DNA from: an uncultured Rhodanobacteraceae bacterium
GTDB taxonomy: Bacteria > Pseudomonadota > Gammaproteobacteria > Xanthomonadales > SZUA-5
Direction: 5' to 3'
NCBI GenBank assembly: GCA_937928755.1
Contig: CALEZI010000003.1
Location: 1 to 8,810 of the forward strand
DNA: 8,810 nt
The stretch's first letter is position 1, and every line of letters begins with the position of its first letter. Shown one piece after another: positions 1 through 6,946 of this stretch. The notes under the pieces are model-generated. The model made no database searches. It worked only from the letters and a program-made list of their open reading frames with translations, and was not told the DNA's origin. The position numbers and the translations under genes are program-made.

Positions 1-110
1 CGAGCCAAAATGCATCGGAAATTTCTTCAGCCAATTAATGGCAAACCACACTAGGCCCGATCTGGTTGATGATTTCTTTTGAGGCGATTTCTTGTCTGCA
101 AAGAACGTCT

Positions 111-140
111 TGAGCGCAAACGAAAGCAACGCATGGATGC
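111..140 (+). repeat. Possible CATGGATG-centred repeat, copy 1
   Basis: The perfect short palindrome GCATGGATGC lies at 131-140 (arms GCAT and ATGC around GG). It is preceded 20 bases earlier by TGAGCG and a purine-rich AAA/CGAA stretch. The same order (TGAGCG, purine-rich GCGAA stretch, CATGGATG core) recurs at 8673-8708 with a longer palindrome. The similarity suggests one degenerate repeat family, but two copies judged by eye are thin support. Confidence 0.3.
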
Positions 141-171
141 CTGTCTGCGCCGATACGCATCCTTTCTTCCG

Positions 172-205
172 CTTTCCTGTGCGTCCTTCGCGTCCTTTGC
201 GGACC
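172..205 (+). repeat. Short 9-base tandem repeat (GCGTCCTTY)
   Basis: GCGTCCTTC at 181-189 is followed directly by GCGTCCTTT at 190-198. A related CTTTCCTGT comes before and GCGGACC after, giving a 9-base period over about 30 bases. From memory, similar pyrimidine-rich strings built from GCGTC and CTTTGCG units are common between genes in many environmental proteobacteria. Their function is not known to me, and I see no transposase or terminal repeat here. Confidence 0.45.
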
Positions 206-383
206 AATCGCTGCTCGACATTCACATCAGGGCGCGCGGTCATCACAGGCTTCCGCCGGCGCATATCGCGCCAAATCGCCCCTCGCCCTTCCACAGGCAG
301 GGCGCATGCATCGCCACCATTGACTCCGCGACGATTGCACGGCAGCGTCGAGCCCCTGATTCCCACGTGATTGCCGACCCCTC

Positions 384-986
384 ATGATCGGACGCCTGCG
401 CGGCATCCTGGCCAGCAAACAACCGCCGTCTCTGCTGCTCGACGTCGCTGGCGTCGGCTACGAGATCGAGGCGCCGATGAGCACATTTTACGAGTTGCCT
501 GAACTCGGCCGCGAAGTGACGCTGCACACCCACCTTGCGATCAAGGAAGACGCACATTCGCTGTATGGCTTCGCCAAGGAAGCCGAACGCGGTCTGTTCC
601 GCACCCTGATCAAGGTCTCCGGCGTGGGCGCCAAGACCGCCTTGTCGATCCTTTCGGGGGTCACGGTCGACGATTTTGCCCGTTTGGTCCAGCGCGCCGA
701 TATCGCTGCACTGCAGCGCATTCCCGGCATCGGCAAAAAGACCGCCGAACGCCTGATCGTGGAAATGAAGGACAAGGTCGAGGCCGTGGGCGGAAGCGCC
801 GCCGCGGTACTCGGCGCGCGCGGAGCGGTCCCCAACGATCCGGTGACCGAAGCCAGCGTCGCGCTGCAGGCGCTTGGTTACAAACCGGCCGAGGTCAGCA
901 AGCTGGTGCAAGCCGCCGCGCAACCCGGCGACAATGCCGAATCGATCATCCGCAAGGCGCTGAAAAGCGCTCTGCGCGCGTCCTGA
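384..986 (+). CDS. ruvA: Holliday junction branch migration protein RuvA
   Basis: RuvA binds four-way DNA junctions as a tetramer and loads the RuvB helicase for branch migration in recombinational repair. The 200-residue length is typical. The N-terminus starts with the canonical MIGRLRG of the OB-fold domain, with VAGVGYE near residues 21-27. The acidic pin pair E55-D56 matches E. coli E55/D56. Two helix-hairpin-helix motifs follow, around SGVGAKTALSIL (79-90) and PGIGKKTAERLI (114-125). A flexible linker of about residues 135-152 leads to the small C-terminal RuvB-binding domain (about 153-200). The ATG at 384 is fixed by homology, although no clear Shine-Dalgarno sequence precedes it. The gene ends 12 bases before the permease start, so the two may share a transcript. 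RuvC and RuvB genes are not adjacent, which is unusual for this group. Confidence 0.97.
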   Translation: MIGRLRGILASKQPPSLLLDVAGVGYEIEAPMSTFYELPELGREVTLHTHLAIKEDAHSLYGFAKEAERGLFRTLIKVSGVGAKTALSILSGVTVDDFARLVQRADIAALQRIPGIGKKTAERLIVEMKDKVEAVGGSAAAVLGARGAVPNDPVTEASVALQALGYKPAEVSKLVQAAAQPGDNAESIIRKALKSALRAS

Positions 987-998
987 CGGCGCGCTTCG

Positions 999-2765
999 AT
1001 GACGCTCGACGCCTTCATCGTGCTGGTCGTGCTGGTCAGCGCGACGGTGGGCTTCATCCAGGATCGGTATCCGCCGGAAGGGATAGCATTCGCGGCGCTG
1101 ATCGCGTTGACGGCAAGCGGCATCCTCGACGTCAGAGAAGCGCTGAGCGGCTTCTCCAGCGAAGCCACGATCACGGTCGCCTGCATGTTCGTGCTCAGTG
1201 CGGGACTGATGCGCAGCGGCGCCCTCGGCTGGATCGGGCGCGCGCTGGTGCGCTTTGGCACCACGCCGATGCGGCTCACGTTCATGGCGACGATGACCGC
1301 CGGGCCGGTATCCGCCTTCGTCAACAACACTGCCGCCGTCGCCGTGTTCCTGCCGCTGGTCCTGGAAGCCTGCGAACGTCACCGGATCTCGCCGGCCAAG
1401 GTGCTGATTCCGCTGTCCTATTCAACCCAGATCGGCGGCGTATGCACGCTGATCGGAACATCGACCAACTTGCTGATTTCGTCGATTGCGGTAACCGCCG
1501 GCATGCCCGCGCTGATGATGTTCACGCCGACGCCGCTCGGGATCATCCTGTTCGCCATTGGCCTGCTCTACCTGCTGCTGATCGCACCGTGGCTGCTGCC
1601 GGCGAACCGTGGCGCCGAGCTGATGGCCCAATACGGCTTGTCGGACTATCTGGCCGAATTGCGCGTTGGCCTCGGCAGTCGCATCGCCGGCCAGCATCTG
1701 CGGACCAGCGCCATCGAGGCGCAACATGGCGTGCGCATCATCGAGATTCTCCGCCGCGACGAGAAGATGCTGGCGCCGGCGGACCTCGTGCTGCAACCGG
1801 ATGACATCCTGTTGGTGCAAGGCTCGCCGCAGAATCTGTTCGCATTCCGCGAGAGCCTGGGATTGACCATGACGCCGCACTTCGTGCCGCGCCTGGAAAT
1901 GCTCGAAAGCGGCGACATCGAAGTCGTCGAGGCGTTGATCCCGCCGGATTCGCGTTTTGCCGGCGAGACCATCGCCAAACTGCGCATGGAACTGCACCAG
2001 AATGCGCTGGTGCTGGCGCTGCACCGCCGCGGCACGCCAATTCGCGACGAACTGAGTTCGATTTCCGTCACCGTCGGCGATGCGCTGCTGCTGCTGGTCA
2101 GCCGCGCCGATCTGCCGGATCTGCGCCGGGAAGGCGATCTGATCCTGGTCGAACGTTCGGCGCGGCCGGCCGCGGCTCGCCAGGGGCGCGCCGCACTCGG
2201 CATCGTGATCGCCGTGCTGTTCGCGGCGGCGATGAACTGGGTGCCGATCACGATAGGCGCGCTGGCCGGCATCCTGCTGATGGTGATGACGCGAGTCTTG
2301 ACGCTGGAAGAGACCTACGCGGCGGTCAACTGGCGCGTCGTTGCCGTATTGGCCGCGATGATTCCGCTTGGCCTTGCCATGGGAAAGAGCGGCCTGGCGG
2401 CGCATCTGGTCGGGTTCCTGGTCAGCGCATCGGACAGCAACAGCCCGTGGATCGCGCTCGCGCTGGTCTATCTGGCCACCTCATTGTTGACCGAGGTGAT
2501 GAGCAACAACGGCACCGCCGTGCTGCTGGGACCGATCGCGATCTCGCTCGCGCGCGCGATGGAGGTCGATCCGATGCCGTTCCTGATGGCAGTGATGTTC
2601 GCCGCCTCGACCAGCTTTTCGACGCCGGTCGGCTATCAGACCAACATGATGGTCTACAGCGCCGGCGGTTATCGCTTCAGCGATTTCCTGCGCGCGGGAA
2701 TTCCATTGAACCTGGTGTTTTTCCTCGCATCGGTGTTGCTGATTCCGCGAATCTGGCCATTCTGA
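999..2765 (+). CDS. SLC13/DASS-type permease with two RCK_C domains
   Basis: This is a 588-residue inner-membrane permease of the ion transporter superfamily (SLC13, divalent anion:Na+ type). Its layout resembles E. coli YfbS: a membrane half, two cytoplasmic RCK_C (TrkA-C) domains, then a second membrane half. The first half (about 1-205) has FVNNTAAVAVFLP (107-119) and GGVCTLIGTSTNLL (146-159), the SNT-type signature region. The two RCK_C domains lie roughly at 213-297 and 305-386, each ending near a GD or PDD turn followed by a hydrophobic strand (DILLVQG, DALLLLV). The second half (about 397-588) carries the inverted-repeat counterpart EVMSNNGTAVLLGP (499-512) and STPVGYQTNMMV (541-552). 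The substrate cannot be told from sequence; sulfate, dicarboxylates or another anion are possible. The RCK_C domains suggest control by a small ligand. It sits 12 bases after ruvA, and its stop overlaps the next start by one base. No strong ribosome binding site is seen. Confidence 0.9.
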   Translation: MTLDAFIVLVVLVSATVGFIQDRYPPEGIAFAALIALTASGILDVREALSGFSSEATITVACMFVLSAGLMRSGALGWIGRALVRFGTTPMRLTFMATMTAGPVSAFVNNTAAVAVFLPLVLEACERHRISPAKVLIPLSYSTQIGGVCTLIGTSTNLLISSIAVTAGMPALMMFTPTPLGIILFAIGLLYLLLIAPWLLPANRGAELMAQYGLSDYLAELRVGLGSRIAGQHLRTSAIEAQHGVRIIEILRRDEKMLAPADLVLQPDDILLVQGSPQNLFAFRESLGLTMTPHFVPRLEMLESGDIEVVEALIPPDSRFAGETIAKLRMELHQNALVLALHRRGTPIRDELSSISVTVGDALLLLVSRADLPDLRREGDLILVERSARPAAARQGRAALGIVIAVLFAAAMNWVPITIGALAGILLMVMTRVLTLEETYAAVNWRVVAVLAAMIPLGLAMGKSGLAAHLVGFLVSASDSNSPWIALALVYLATSLLTEVMSNNGTAVLLGPIAISLARAMEVDPMPFLMAVMFAASTSFSTPVGYQTNMMVYSAGGYRFSDFLRAGIPLNLVFFLASVLLIPRIWPF

Positions 2766-3532
2766 TGAGCGGACTCGCGCGCACCCTGTCAAAACTCGGC
2801 GTGTGTTCGCGCAGTGAAGCGGAACGCTCGATCCGCGCTGGCCGGGTCAGCGTCAACGGCCGCATCGTGCGCAATCCAGAGAGCCCATTTCCGGTCGCCG
2901 GCCGCATCGCCATCGACGGCGAGTCGGTCAAGGCCCCACGCCGCTGTTACCTGATGCTCAACAAACCACGTGGATTGATCACCAGCGCGCGCGACGAGCG
3001 CGGGCGCGACACCGTCTATCGTTGCCTGGACGGACTCGATCTGCCCTGGGTGGCGCCGGTCGGCCGCCTGGACAAGGCCAGCGAGGGCCTGTTGCTGCTC
3101 AGCAACGACTCTGAATGGGCGGCACGGCTGAGCGACCCCGCAAGCGCCATCAGCAAGACCTATCACGTGCAGATCGACTGCATTCCGGACGACGCACTGC
3201 TGGCGAAACTGCGGGCGGGCGTCGTGGACACCAGCGAGCACCTGGCAGCGGTGCAAATCGACGTACTGCGCAGCGGCACCCGCAATGCCTGGCTCGAGAT
3301 CACCCTCGACGAGGGTCGCAATCGACATATCCGGCGCTTGCTCGAAGCCCACGGCGTCCGCACCCTGCGCCTGGTGCGCGTCGCCATCGGCAATCTGTCG
3401 TTGGGTGAGCTCGCCAAAGGGGCCGTTCGCGAACTCAATTCCGCAGAACTGGTCTCGCTGTCGCCGCGCGGCGGTTCGCTTGCATCGAGATTTGCGGCCT
3501 TGCATGCGGCGGGCGCGGGTCGAGTCCGCTGA
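2765..3532 (+). CDS. RsuA/RluB-family rRNA pseudouridine synthase
   Basis: This enzyme converts specific uridines in rRNA to pseudouridine. The 255-residue protein begins with an S4 RNA-binding domain (about 3-50, with LARTLSKLGVCSRSEAE and the VSVNGRIV turn). The catalytic domain includes YLMLNKPRGLITS (62-74) and the RsuA-type catalytic motif PVGRLDKASEGLLLLSND (98-115), with D103 as the predicted nucleophile. KTYHV (131-135) and EGRNRHIRRL (183-192) complete the family pattern. The start was chosen at 2765 because the S4 domain begins there and the ATG overlaps the permease stop in TGATG, which suggests translational coupling. The same frame runs open back to 2447, but that part lies within the permease gene and has no family resemblance. 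I cannot tell RluB, RluF and RsuA specificity apart here, so no symbol is given. The C-terminus past about 235 is a short Ala/Arg-rich tail. Confidence 0.93.
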   Translation: MSGLARTLSKLGVCSRSEAERSIRAGRVSVNGRIVRNPESPFPVAGRIAIDGESVKAPRRCYLMLNKPRGLITSARDERGRDTVYRCLDGLDLPWVAPVGRLDKASEGLLLLSNDSEWAARLSDPASAISKTYHVQIDCIPDDALLAKLRAGVVDTSEHLAAVQIDVLRSGTRNAWLEITLDEGRNRHIRRLLEAHGVRTLRLVRVAIGNLSLGELAKGAVRELNSAELVSLSPRGGSLASRFAALHAAGAGRVR

Positions 3533-3631
3533 TCCTGGGGTACAACCGACCACCGCCATTCGGCGAGGCGTCCAGCGAAGCGCCACCTGGGATGCGCAAC
3601 GCCGTCGTCGCTGGTCGACAACCGGCAACTG

Positions 3632-6199
3632 TCAAGGTGCACCACCCGGATTCGGCACGATGCTCGCGCCCGCACCCAGCGCCGAGCGTGCCGCATAACG
3701 GGAAAATGGACCGAATGGCGGATCGATCGGCTGCAACTCGAAGGCCGGCGCGCCGAGTTCGCGCGCCAGCAACGCCGCCTCCTCGACGAAAACGGTGTCG
3801 CCGATACCGTAATCGCGTGCGCGCTGCAGCGACTCGCGCGCCGCATCGGCATTGCCGGCCACGGCGGCAATTCGCGCCGCAAACAAGGCGCTGAGCCCGC
3901 TCTGGTCGTCGGCATCGGGCGTCTTGGGCAAGGCCGGCGTCGCACCGGTGAGGCGGGCGTCGAACAATTCAACCTGACTGCGACGGGCGTCGGACCTGCT
4001 CTTGGCGACCAGCGCACGTGCGTTGTCGATCTCCGTCCGCACCGTCAACGCGTCGCCGCGTTGTGCCGCGATTTGCGCCAGCGACAACGCGGCGTCGGCG
4101 GCATCGTGAAACTGCTGCCGTTGGTTCAGGCGTACCTGGGCTTGGCGCAGCATCGGTTCGGCCTCGTCGAATTCGCCCAACGCAGCGGTGAGGATTCCCG
4201 CAATCAGCAAGCCGCGCGACTCGATGTCGAAGCGCGCGGCGGACTGTGCCTGGGCAACGGCGGCGCGATAAAGATCGCGCGCGCCGACCAGGTCGCCACC
4301 CGAATAGGTCAGCCGGGCGAGGAGGACGGCACGGTCTGGATCTTCGGCCGCGACCTCAAGTTCGTTGAAGCTCGCCCAGGCGCCAGCCAGGTCGCCCAGC
4401 GAACCGCGATCGGCGATGGCACTGACCAGCAGGCGGTGGCCCAGGCGGTCGACGTCCACCGCCTGCAACTCGCGCAACGCGGCCTGCCGCAAGCCGCGCC
4501 GGATCAGCGCGTGCGCGCGCGCCACGCGCATGAACCAGGCGTCCGGACGCATCTCCAGTATCGCCGCAGAGAAGCGCAGGCTTTCCTCGACGGTGTCGTC
4601 GATGTCGCTGCGGAAGAACTGCGCCAGCAGGTCGAGGTAGGGATCGTCGATGGATTCCAGTCGTTCGCGCGCCTGCTCGCGCCAAAACTGCAGTTGCTGG
4701 TCGTCGCCGAGGACCGTGATCCAGTAGGACATCAGCAGGGACGGAATCGGGCTGCGGCGGTCGGACCGATGGGCACTGGCCAGCAATGCCCGCGCCGCTG
4801 GCGCATTGCCGCGGCCCTCGGCGATCAGCGCCTGGCGAATCAATCCCGTGGTGCCCGGTTGATCGGCGTAGAGGTTCTCCGGTCGCAGTCCGAAGGCGAT
4901 CAGCGCAGGTTCGTCGTTCCAGGCGGTTTCGCCAACGGCGGCCGGGGAATCCGGCGCGACCGGCCAGGATTGCCAGAGGTAAGCCATCGCCAGGAGCAGC
5001 GCCAGTCCGACGCCTGCCGGAACCAGCATTCCCCTGCCCCAGCGCTTCCGTAAGCGTTGCGTCGGCGCAAGGTAGGCCTGCAGATCGGTGATCACCGCGT
5101 CCATGCTCGGGTAGCGCGCCGCAGGTTCCTTGGCCAGGCAACGGCGCACGATGGCATCGAGATCGGTGCCGCGGCGCAGCACAAATCGCCGCAGCGTCAC
5201 TTCGCCGGACGCGTTGCCGGCGACTGCACGGCGCGCTTCGCGCAACGCGCTGGTCAGGCTCAACGGCTCCTGTTCCGAAACGGCGCGCGCCCATGCCAGG
5301 CCGTCGTCGCAACTGGCGTTGTACGGCAGTCGCCCGGCAAGCAGGCGGAACAACAGCACGCCGAACTGGTAGATATCGGTGGCGGCACTCAGTTCGCCGC
5401 CGCGGAATTGCTCGGGCGCCGCGTACTCGGGCGTCATCGGCCCCATGCGCTGATGCGTCAATGTCGGGCCCGACTCGCCCTTGAGCAACTTGGCGATGCC
5501 GAAATCCAGCAGCTTCACTTGGCCATCGGCATTGACCAGGATGTTGGTCGGCTTGATGTCGCGATGGATCACGTTGCGGCGATGCGCATAAGCCAGCGCC
5601 TCGGCCACCTCGATCAGCAGCCGCAACCGCGCATCGACATCGATACCGATGGCGTTGGCGTACTCGGTGATCGGATGGCCGTCGATGAACTCCATCGCGA
5701 AATAGGGCATGCCGTCGCTGGTCTCGCCGCCATCCAGCAGTTGCGCGATCTGCGGATGGCGCAGCTCGGCCAAGATCTGGCGCTCGCGGGCGAAGCGCGC
5801 GTTGAGCCCTGGATGGATGCCTCCGACCAGCTTGATCGCCACCGTCTGGCGAAAGCCGCCCTCGATGCGCTGGCCCTCGTACACCGCGCCCATGCCACCG
5901 GCGCCGAGCAAACGCGTCAGTTGGTACGGGCCGATGCGGCGACCGATGAACGGGTCGGACCGGGCTGCGACGATCTCGGTCGGCGCCAGCGCCGGACCGG
6001 CGAGCTCGGCAGCCGGCCTGGACAGGCCCGTGGTGGCCTGATGGCGCGCGATCAGGCGCTCCAGGTCCGGGCGCAACTCGTTGGCTTCGGAGGGCAACTC
6101 GCGCAGAAAACGCAGACGCGCGGCGTCGTCGAGGTCCAACGCCTGATCCAGCAAGGGGCGCAGACGACGCCAACGATCCGGGGCCAGCGCGCCCGCCAT
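3632..6199 (-). CDS. Transmembrane Ser/Thr protein kinase with helical-repeat C-terminal region
   Basis: This is a Hanks-type kinase of 855 residues. Residues 1-80 form a short helical lead. The kinase domain (about 92-378) has the glycine loop LLGAGGMGAVYEG (98-110), the VAIK lysine K123, the alpha-C glutamate E139 in RFARERQIL, HRDIKPTNI (212-220) with catalytic D214, DFG (232-234) and APE (261-263). All key residues are present, so it should be active. A single membrane helix lies at about 391-409, just after a basic RKRWGRG stretch, so the kinase is predicted inside and the rest (about 410-855) outside. That outer part is Ala/Leu/Arg-rich and looks like TPR-type helical repeats (for example 615-765). 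The start at 6199 overlaps the sigma factor stop by one base (TGATG), and GGAGG lies 9 bases upstream (complement of 6209-6213). An upstream in-frame ATG at 6394 would run through the sigma gene and is rejected. The likely target is the partner sigma factor. Confidence 0.94.
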   Translation of the reverse strand: MAGALAPDRWRRLRPLLDQALDLDDAARLRFLRELPSEANELRPDLERLIARHQATTGLSRPAAELAGPALAPTEIVAARSDPFIGRRIGPYQLTRLLGAGGMGAVYEGQRIEGGFRQTVAIKLVGGIHPGLNARFARERQILAELRHPQIAQLLDGGETSDGMPYFAMEFIDGHPITEYANAIGIDVDARLRLLIEVAEALAYAHRRNVIHRDIKPTNILVNADGQVKLLDFGIAKLLKGESGPTLTHQRMGPMTPEYAAPEQFRGGELSAATDIYQFGVLLFRLLAGRLPYNASCDDGLAWARAVSEQEPLSLTSALREARRAVAGNASGEVTLRRFVLRRGTDLDAIVRRCLAKEPAARYPSMDAVITDLQAYLAPTQRLRKRWGRGMLVPAGVGLALLLAMAYLWQSWPVAPDSPAAVGETAWNDEPALIAFGLRPENLYADQPGTTGLIRQALIAEGRGNAPAARALLASAHRSDRRSPIPSLLMSYWITVLGDDQQLQFWREQARERLESIDDPYLDLLAQFFRSDIDDTVEESLRFSAAILEMRPDAWFMRVARAHALIRRGLRQAALRELQAVDVDRLGHRLLVSAIADRGSLGDLAGAWASFNELEVAAEDPDRAVLLARLTYSGGDLVGARDLYRAAVAQAQSAARFDIESRGLLIAGILTAALGEFDEAEPMLRQAQVRLNQRQQFHDAADAALSLAQIAAQRGDALTVRTEIDNARALVAKSRSDARRSQVELFDARLTGATPALPKTPDADDQSGLSALFAARIAAVAGNADAARESLQRARDYGIGDTVFVEEAALLARELGAPAFELQPIDPPFGPFSRYAARSALGAGASIVPNPGGAP

Positions 6200-6783
6200 C
6201 AGTCCTCGCCTCCGGCTCCCGTCGCCAACCCCGGCAAAGCGTCGAGCAGAAACGCGCGCGCCATCTCCCAATGGCGACGCACGGTCCGCTCGGTCACTCC
6301 GCGGGCAGCGGCGATGTCGACAAAACTCAAGCCCGCAAAAAAGTGCCACTCGACGATCTCGGCGAGTTCCGGATCCGCCTTTTCCAACTGACACAGGGCC
6401 GCATCGATCTGGATCAGCTCATCCAGAGGACGCGCTTCGTCGGCGATACGTTCGGTCAGCTCGGCGCGCATCTGGCCGGCACCGTGCTTGACGGTAGCGC
6501 CCTGGCGACTGATGTCGAGCAGGACCTGGCGCATGGCGCGCGCGAAAAGACTGTAGAAATGCTGGCTGTCATTCATCGCCACGACCGCGCCGCGGGCGAT
6601 CTTCATGTACGCCTCGTGCACCAACGTGGTCGGATTGACCGTCAATGCGCCGCCCGAATTCCGCAGCGCCGCACGCGCGATGCGTTTCAGCTCTACGTAA
6701 GCGAGGTCGTAAAGCTCGCGCTGCGCGCCAGCATCGCCGCCGCCTGCGGCATCGAGCAGATGAGTGACCTGCGGGCGATTCAT
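6199..6783 (-). CDS. ECF-type RNA polymerase sigma factor, kinase-linked
   Basis: This 194-residue sigma-70 family factor resembles the ECF subfamily often paired with Ser/Thr kinases in Xanthomonadales and relatives. Region 2 spans about 15-95: DAGAQRELYDLAY is the 2.1-like helix, NPTTLVHEAYMKI (50-62) region 2.2, and HFYSLFARAMRQVLLDISR (75-93) regions 2.3-2.4. Region 4 spans about 120-185, with LSFVDIAAARGVTERTVRRHW (152-172) as the helix-turn-helix that reads the -35 element. Most ECF factors have an acidic DAED-like run in region 2.2; here the aligned residues are N50, P51, T52 and T53. No anti-sigma factor gene is adjacent; the overlapping kinase takes that place. The start at 6783 is the first ATG in frame that gives a full region 1/2 helix; its ribosome binding site is weak (AGG about 6 bases away). 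The gene is divergent from the globin gene across a 163-base gap. Confidence 0.93.
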   Translation of the reverse strand: MNRPQVTHLLDAAGGGDAGAQRELYDLAYVELKRIARAALRNSGGALTVNPTTLVHEAYMKIARGAVVAMNDSQHFYSLFARAMRQVLLDISRQGATVKHGAGQMRAELTERIADEARPLDELIQIDAALCQLEKADPELAEIVEWHFFAGLSFVDIAAARGVTERTVRRHWEMARAFLLDALPGLATGAGGED

Positions 6784-6946
6784 CGAGTACCTGAGGCCTT
6801 TTCAAGAACGCGAAGTGTGACTGGCGACGGCAGGCAGCGGCAAGTGTGCGGCAACTGGCAGGACAGGCCCACCCGAATGTCCGCTTCTGCCATCGTACGT
6901 CGTTTCTCCATTCTGCTGTAATCCGCCGAGGGTCGAGGAATCGAAC
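6784..6946. promoter_or_regulatory. Divergent intergenic region between sigma factor and globin genes
   Basis: This 163-base gap must carry promoters for both directions. It contains AAGTGTG twice (6813-6819 and 6842-6848, 29 bases apart), each followed further on by ACTGGC (6820-6825 and 6854-6859). These could be a direct-repeat binding site or chance. I see no FNR-type TTGAT-N4-ATCAA box and no NsrR-like palindrome. A minus-strand sigma promoter could not be identified with confidence. Confidence 0.4.
6914..6922 (+). promoter_or_regulatory. Candidate extended -10 element for the globin gene
   Basis: TGCTGTAAT at 6914-6922 fits an extended -10 (TGn followed by TGTAAT). It lies 24 bases before the globin ATG, leaving a short leader that contains the ribosome binding site. 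At 17-base spacing the -35 position reads CGTACG, which is no match to TTGACA, so recognition would depend on the extended -10 or an activator. Confidence 0.3.

Larger units (their letters stand above)
1..383. other. Gene-free stretch upstream of ruvA
   Basis: No open frame here looks like a protein I recognise. The two overlapping plus-strand frames at 79-387 and 92-370 are rich in Arg, Ser and His and have no domain pattern. The first 120 bases are about 44% GC by hand count, clearly lower than the flanking genes. The stretch includes a CATGGATG-centred short palindrome (131-140) and a 9-base tandem repeat (181-198). In many gammaproteobacteria ruvC ends just before ruvA, but I see no RuvC C-terminus here. 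A ruvA promoter must lie somewhere in this region unless transcription comes from further left. I could not find a convincing -35/-10 pair. Confidence 0.6.

Noticed and set aside
79..387. Small plus-strand open frames upstream of ruvA, possibly a RuvC remnant
   Set aside because: No RuvC motif or acidic catalytic residue pattern is visible, and composition is not protein-like.
243..1382. Long minus-strand open frame opposite ruvA and the permease start
   Set aside because: Arg/Gln/His-rich with no domain pattern; it is the antisense shadow of two well-supported genes in GC-rich DNA.
1422..2405. Minus-strand open frame of 327 codons opposite the permease
   Set aside because: Composition is typical antisense (Gln, Arg, His runs); the plus-strand permease is clear across the same bases.
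2447..2764. Longer start for the pseudouridine synthase
   Set aside because: The extra part is the permease gene in another frame and is unlike any RsuA-family N-terminus; the S4 domain begins at 2765.
3533..3631. Terminator between the convergent pseudouridine synthase and kinase genes
   Set aside because: Only a 4-base CGCC/GGCG stem near 3553-3564 and no T-run; not enough to call.
4061..5053. Plus-strand open frame of 330 codons opposite the kinase C-terminal region
   Set aside because: No recognisable motif, and the minus-strand kinase frame is continuous through it.
5057..6391. Plus-strand open frame of 444 codons opposite the kinase domain
   Set aside because: Lies opposite residues that carry the kinase glycine loop, HRD and DFG motifs; it has no ribosome binding site or domain.
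6200..6394. Longer kinase start at 6394
   Set aside because: It would add 65 Arg-rich residues read from inside the sigma gene; the TGATG junction at 6199 is a normal coupled start.
6784..6946. FNR or NsrR box for the globin gene
   Set aside because: Looked for TTGAT-N4-ATCAA and an NsrR-like palindrome; neither is present.
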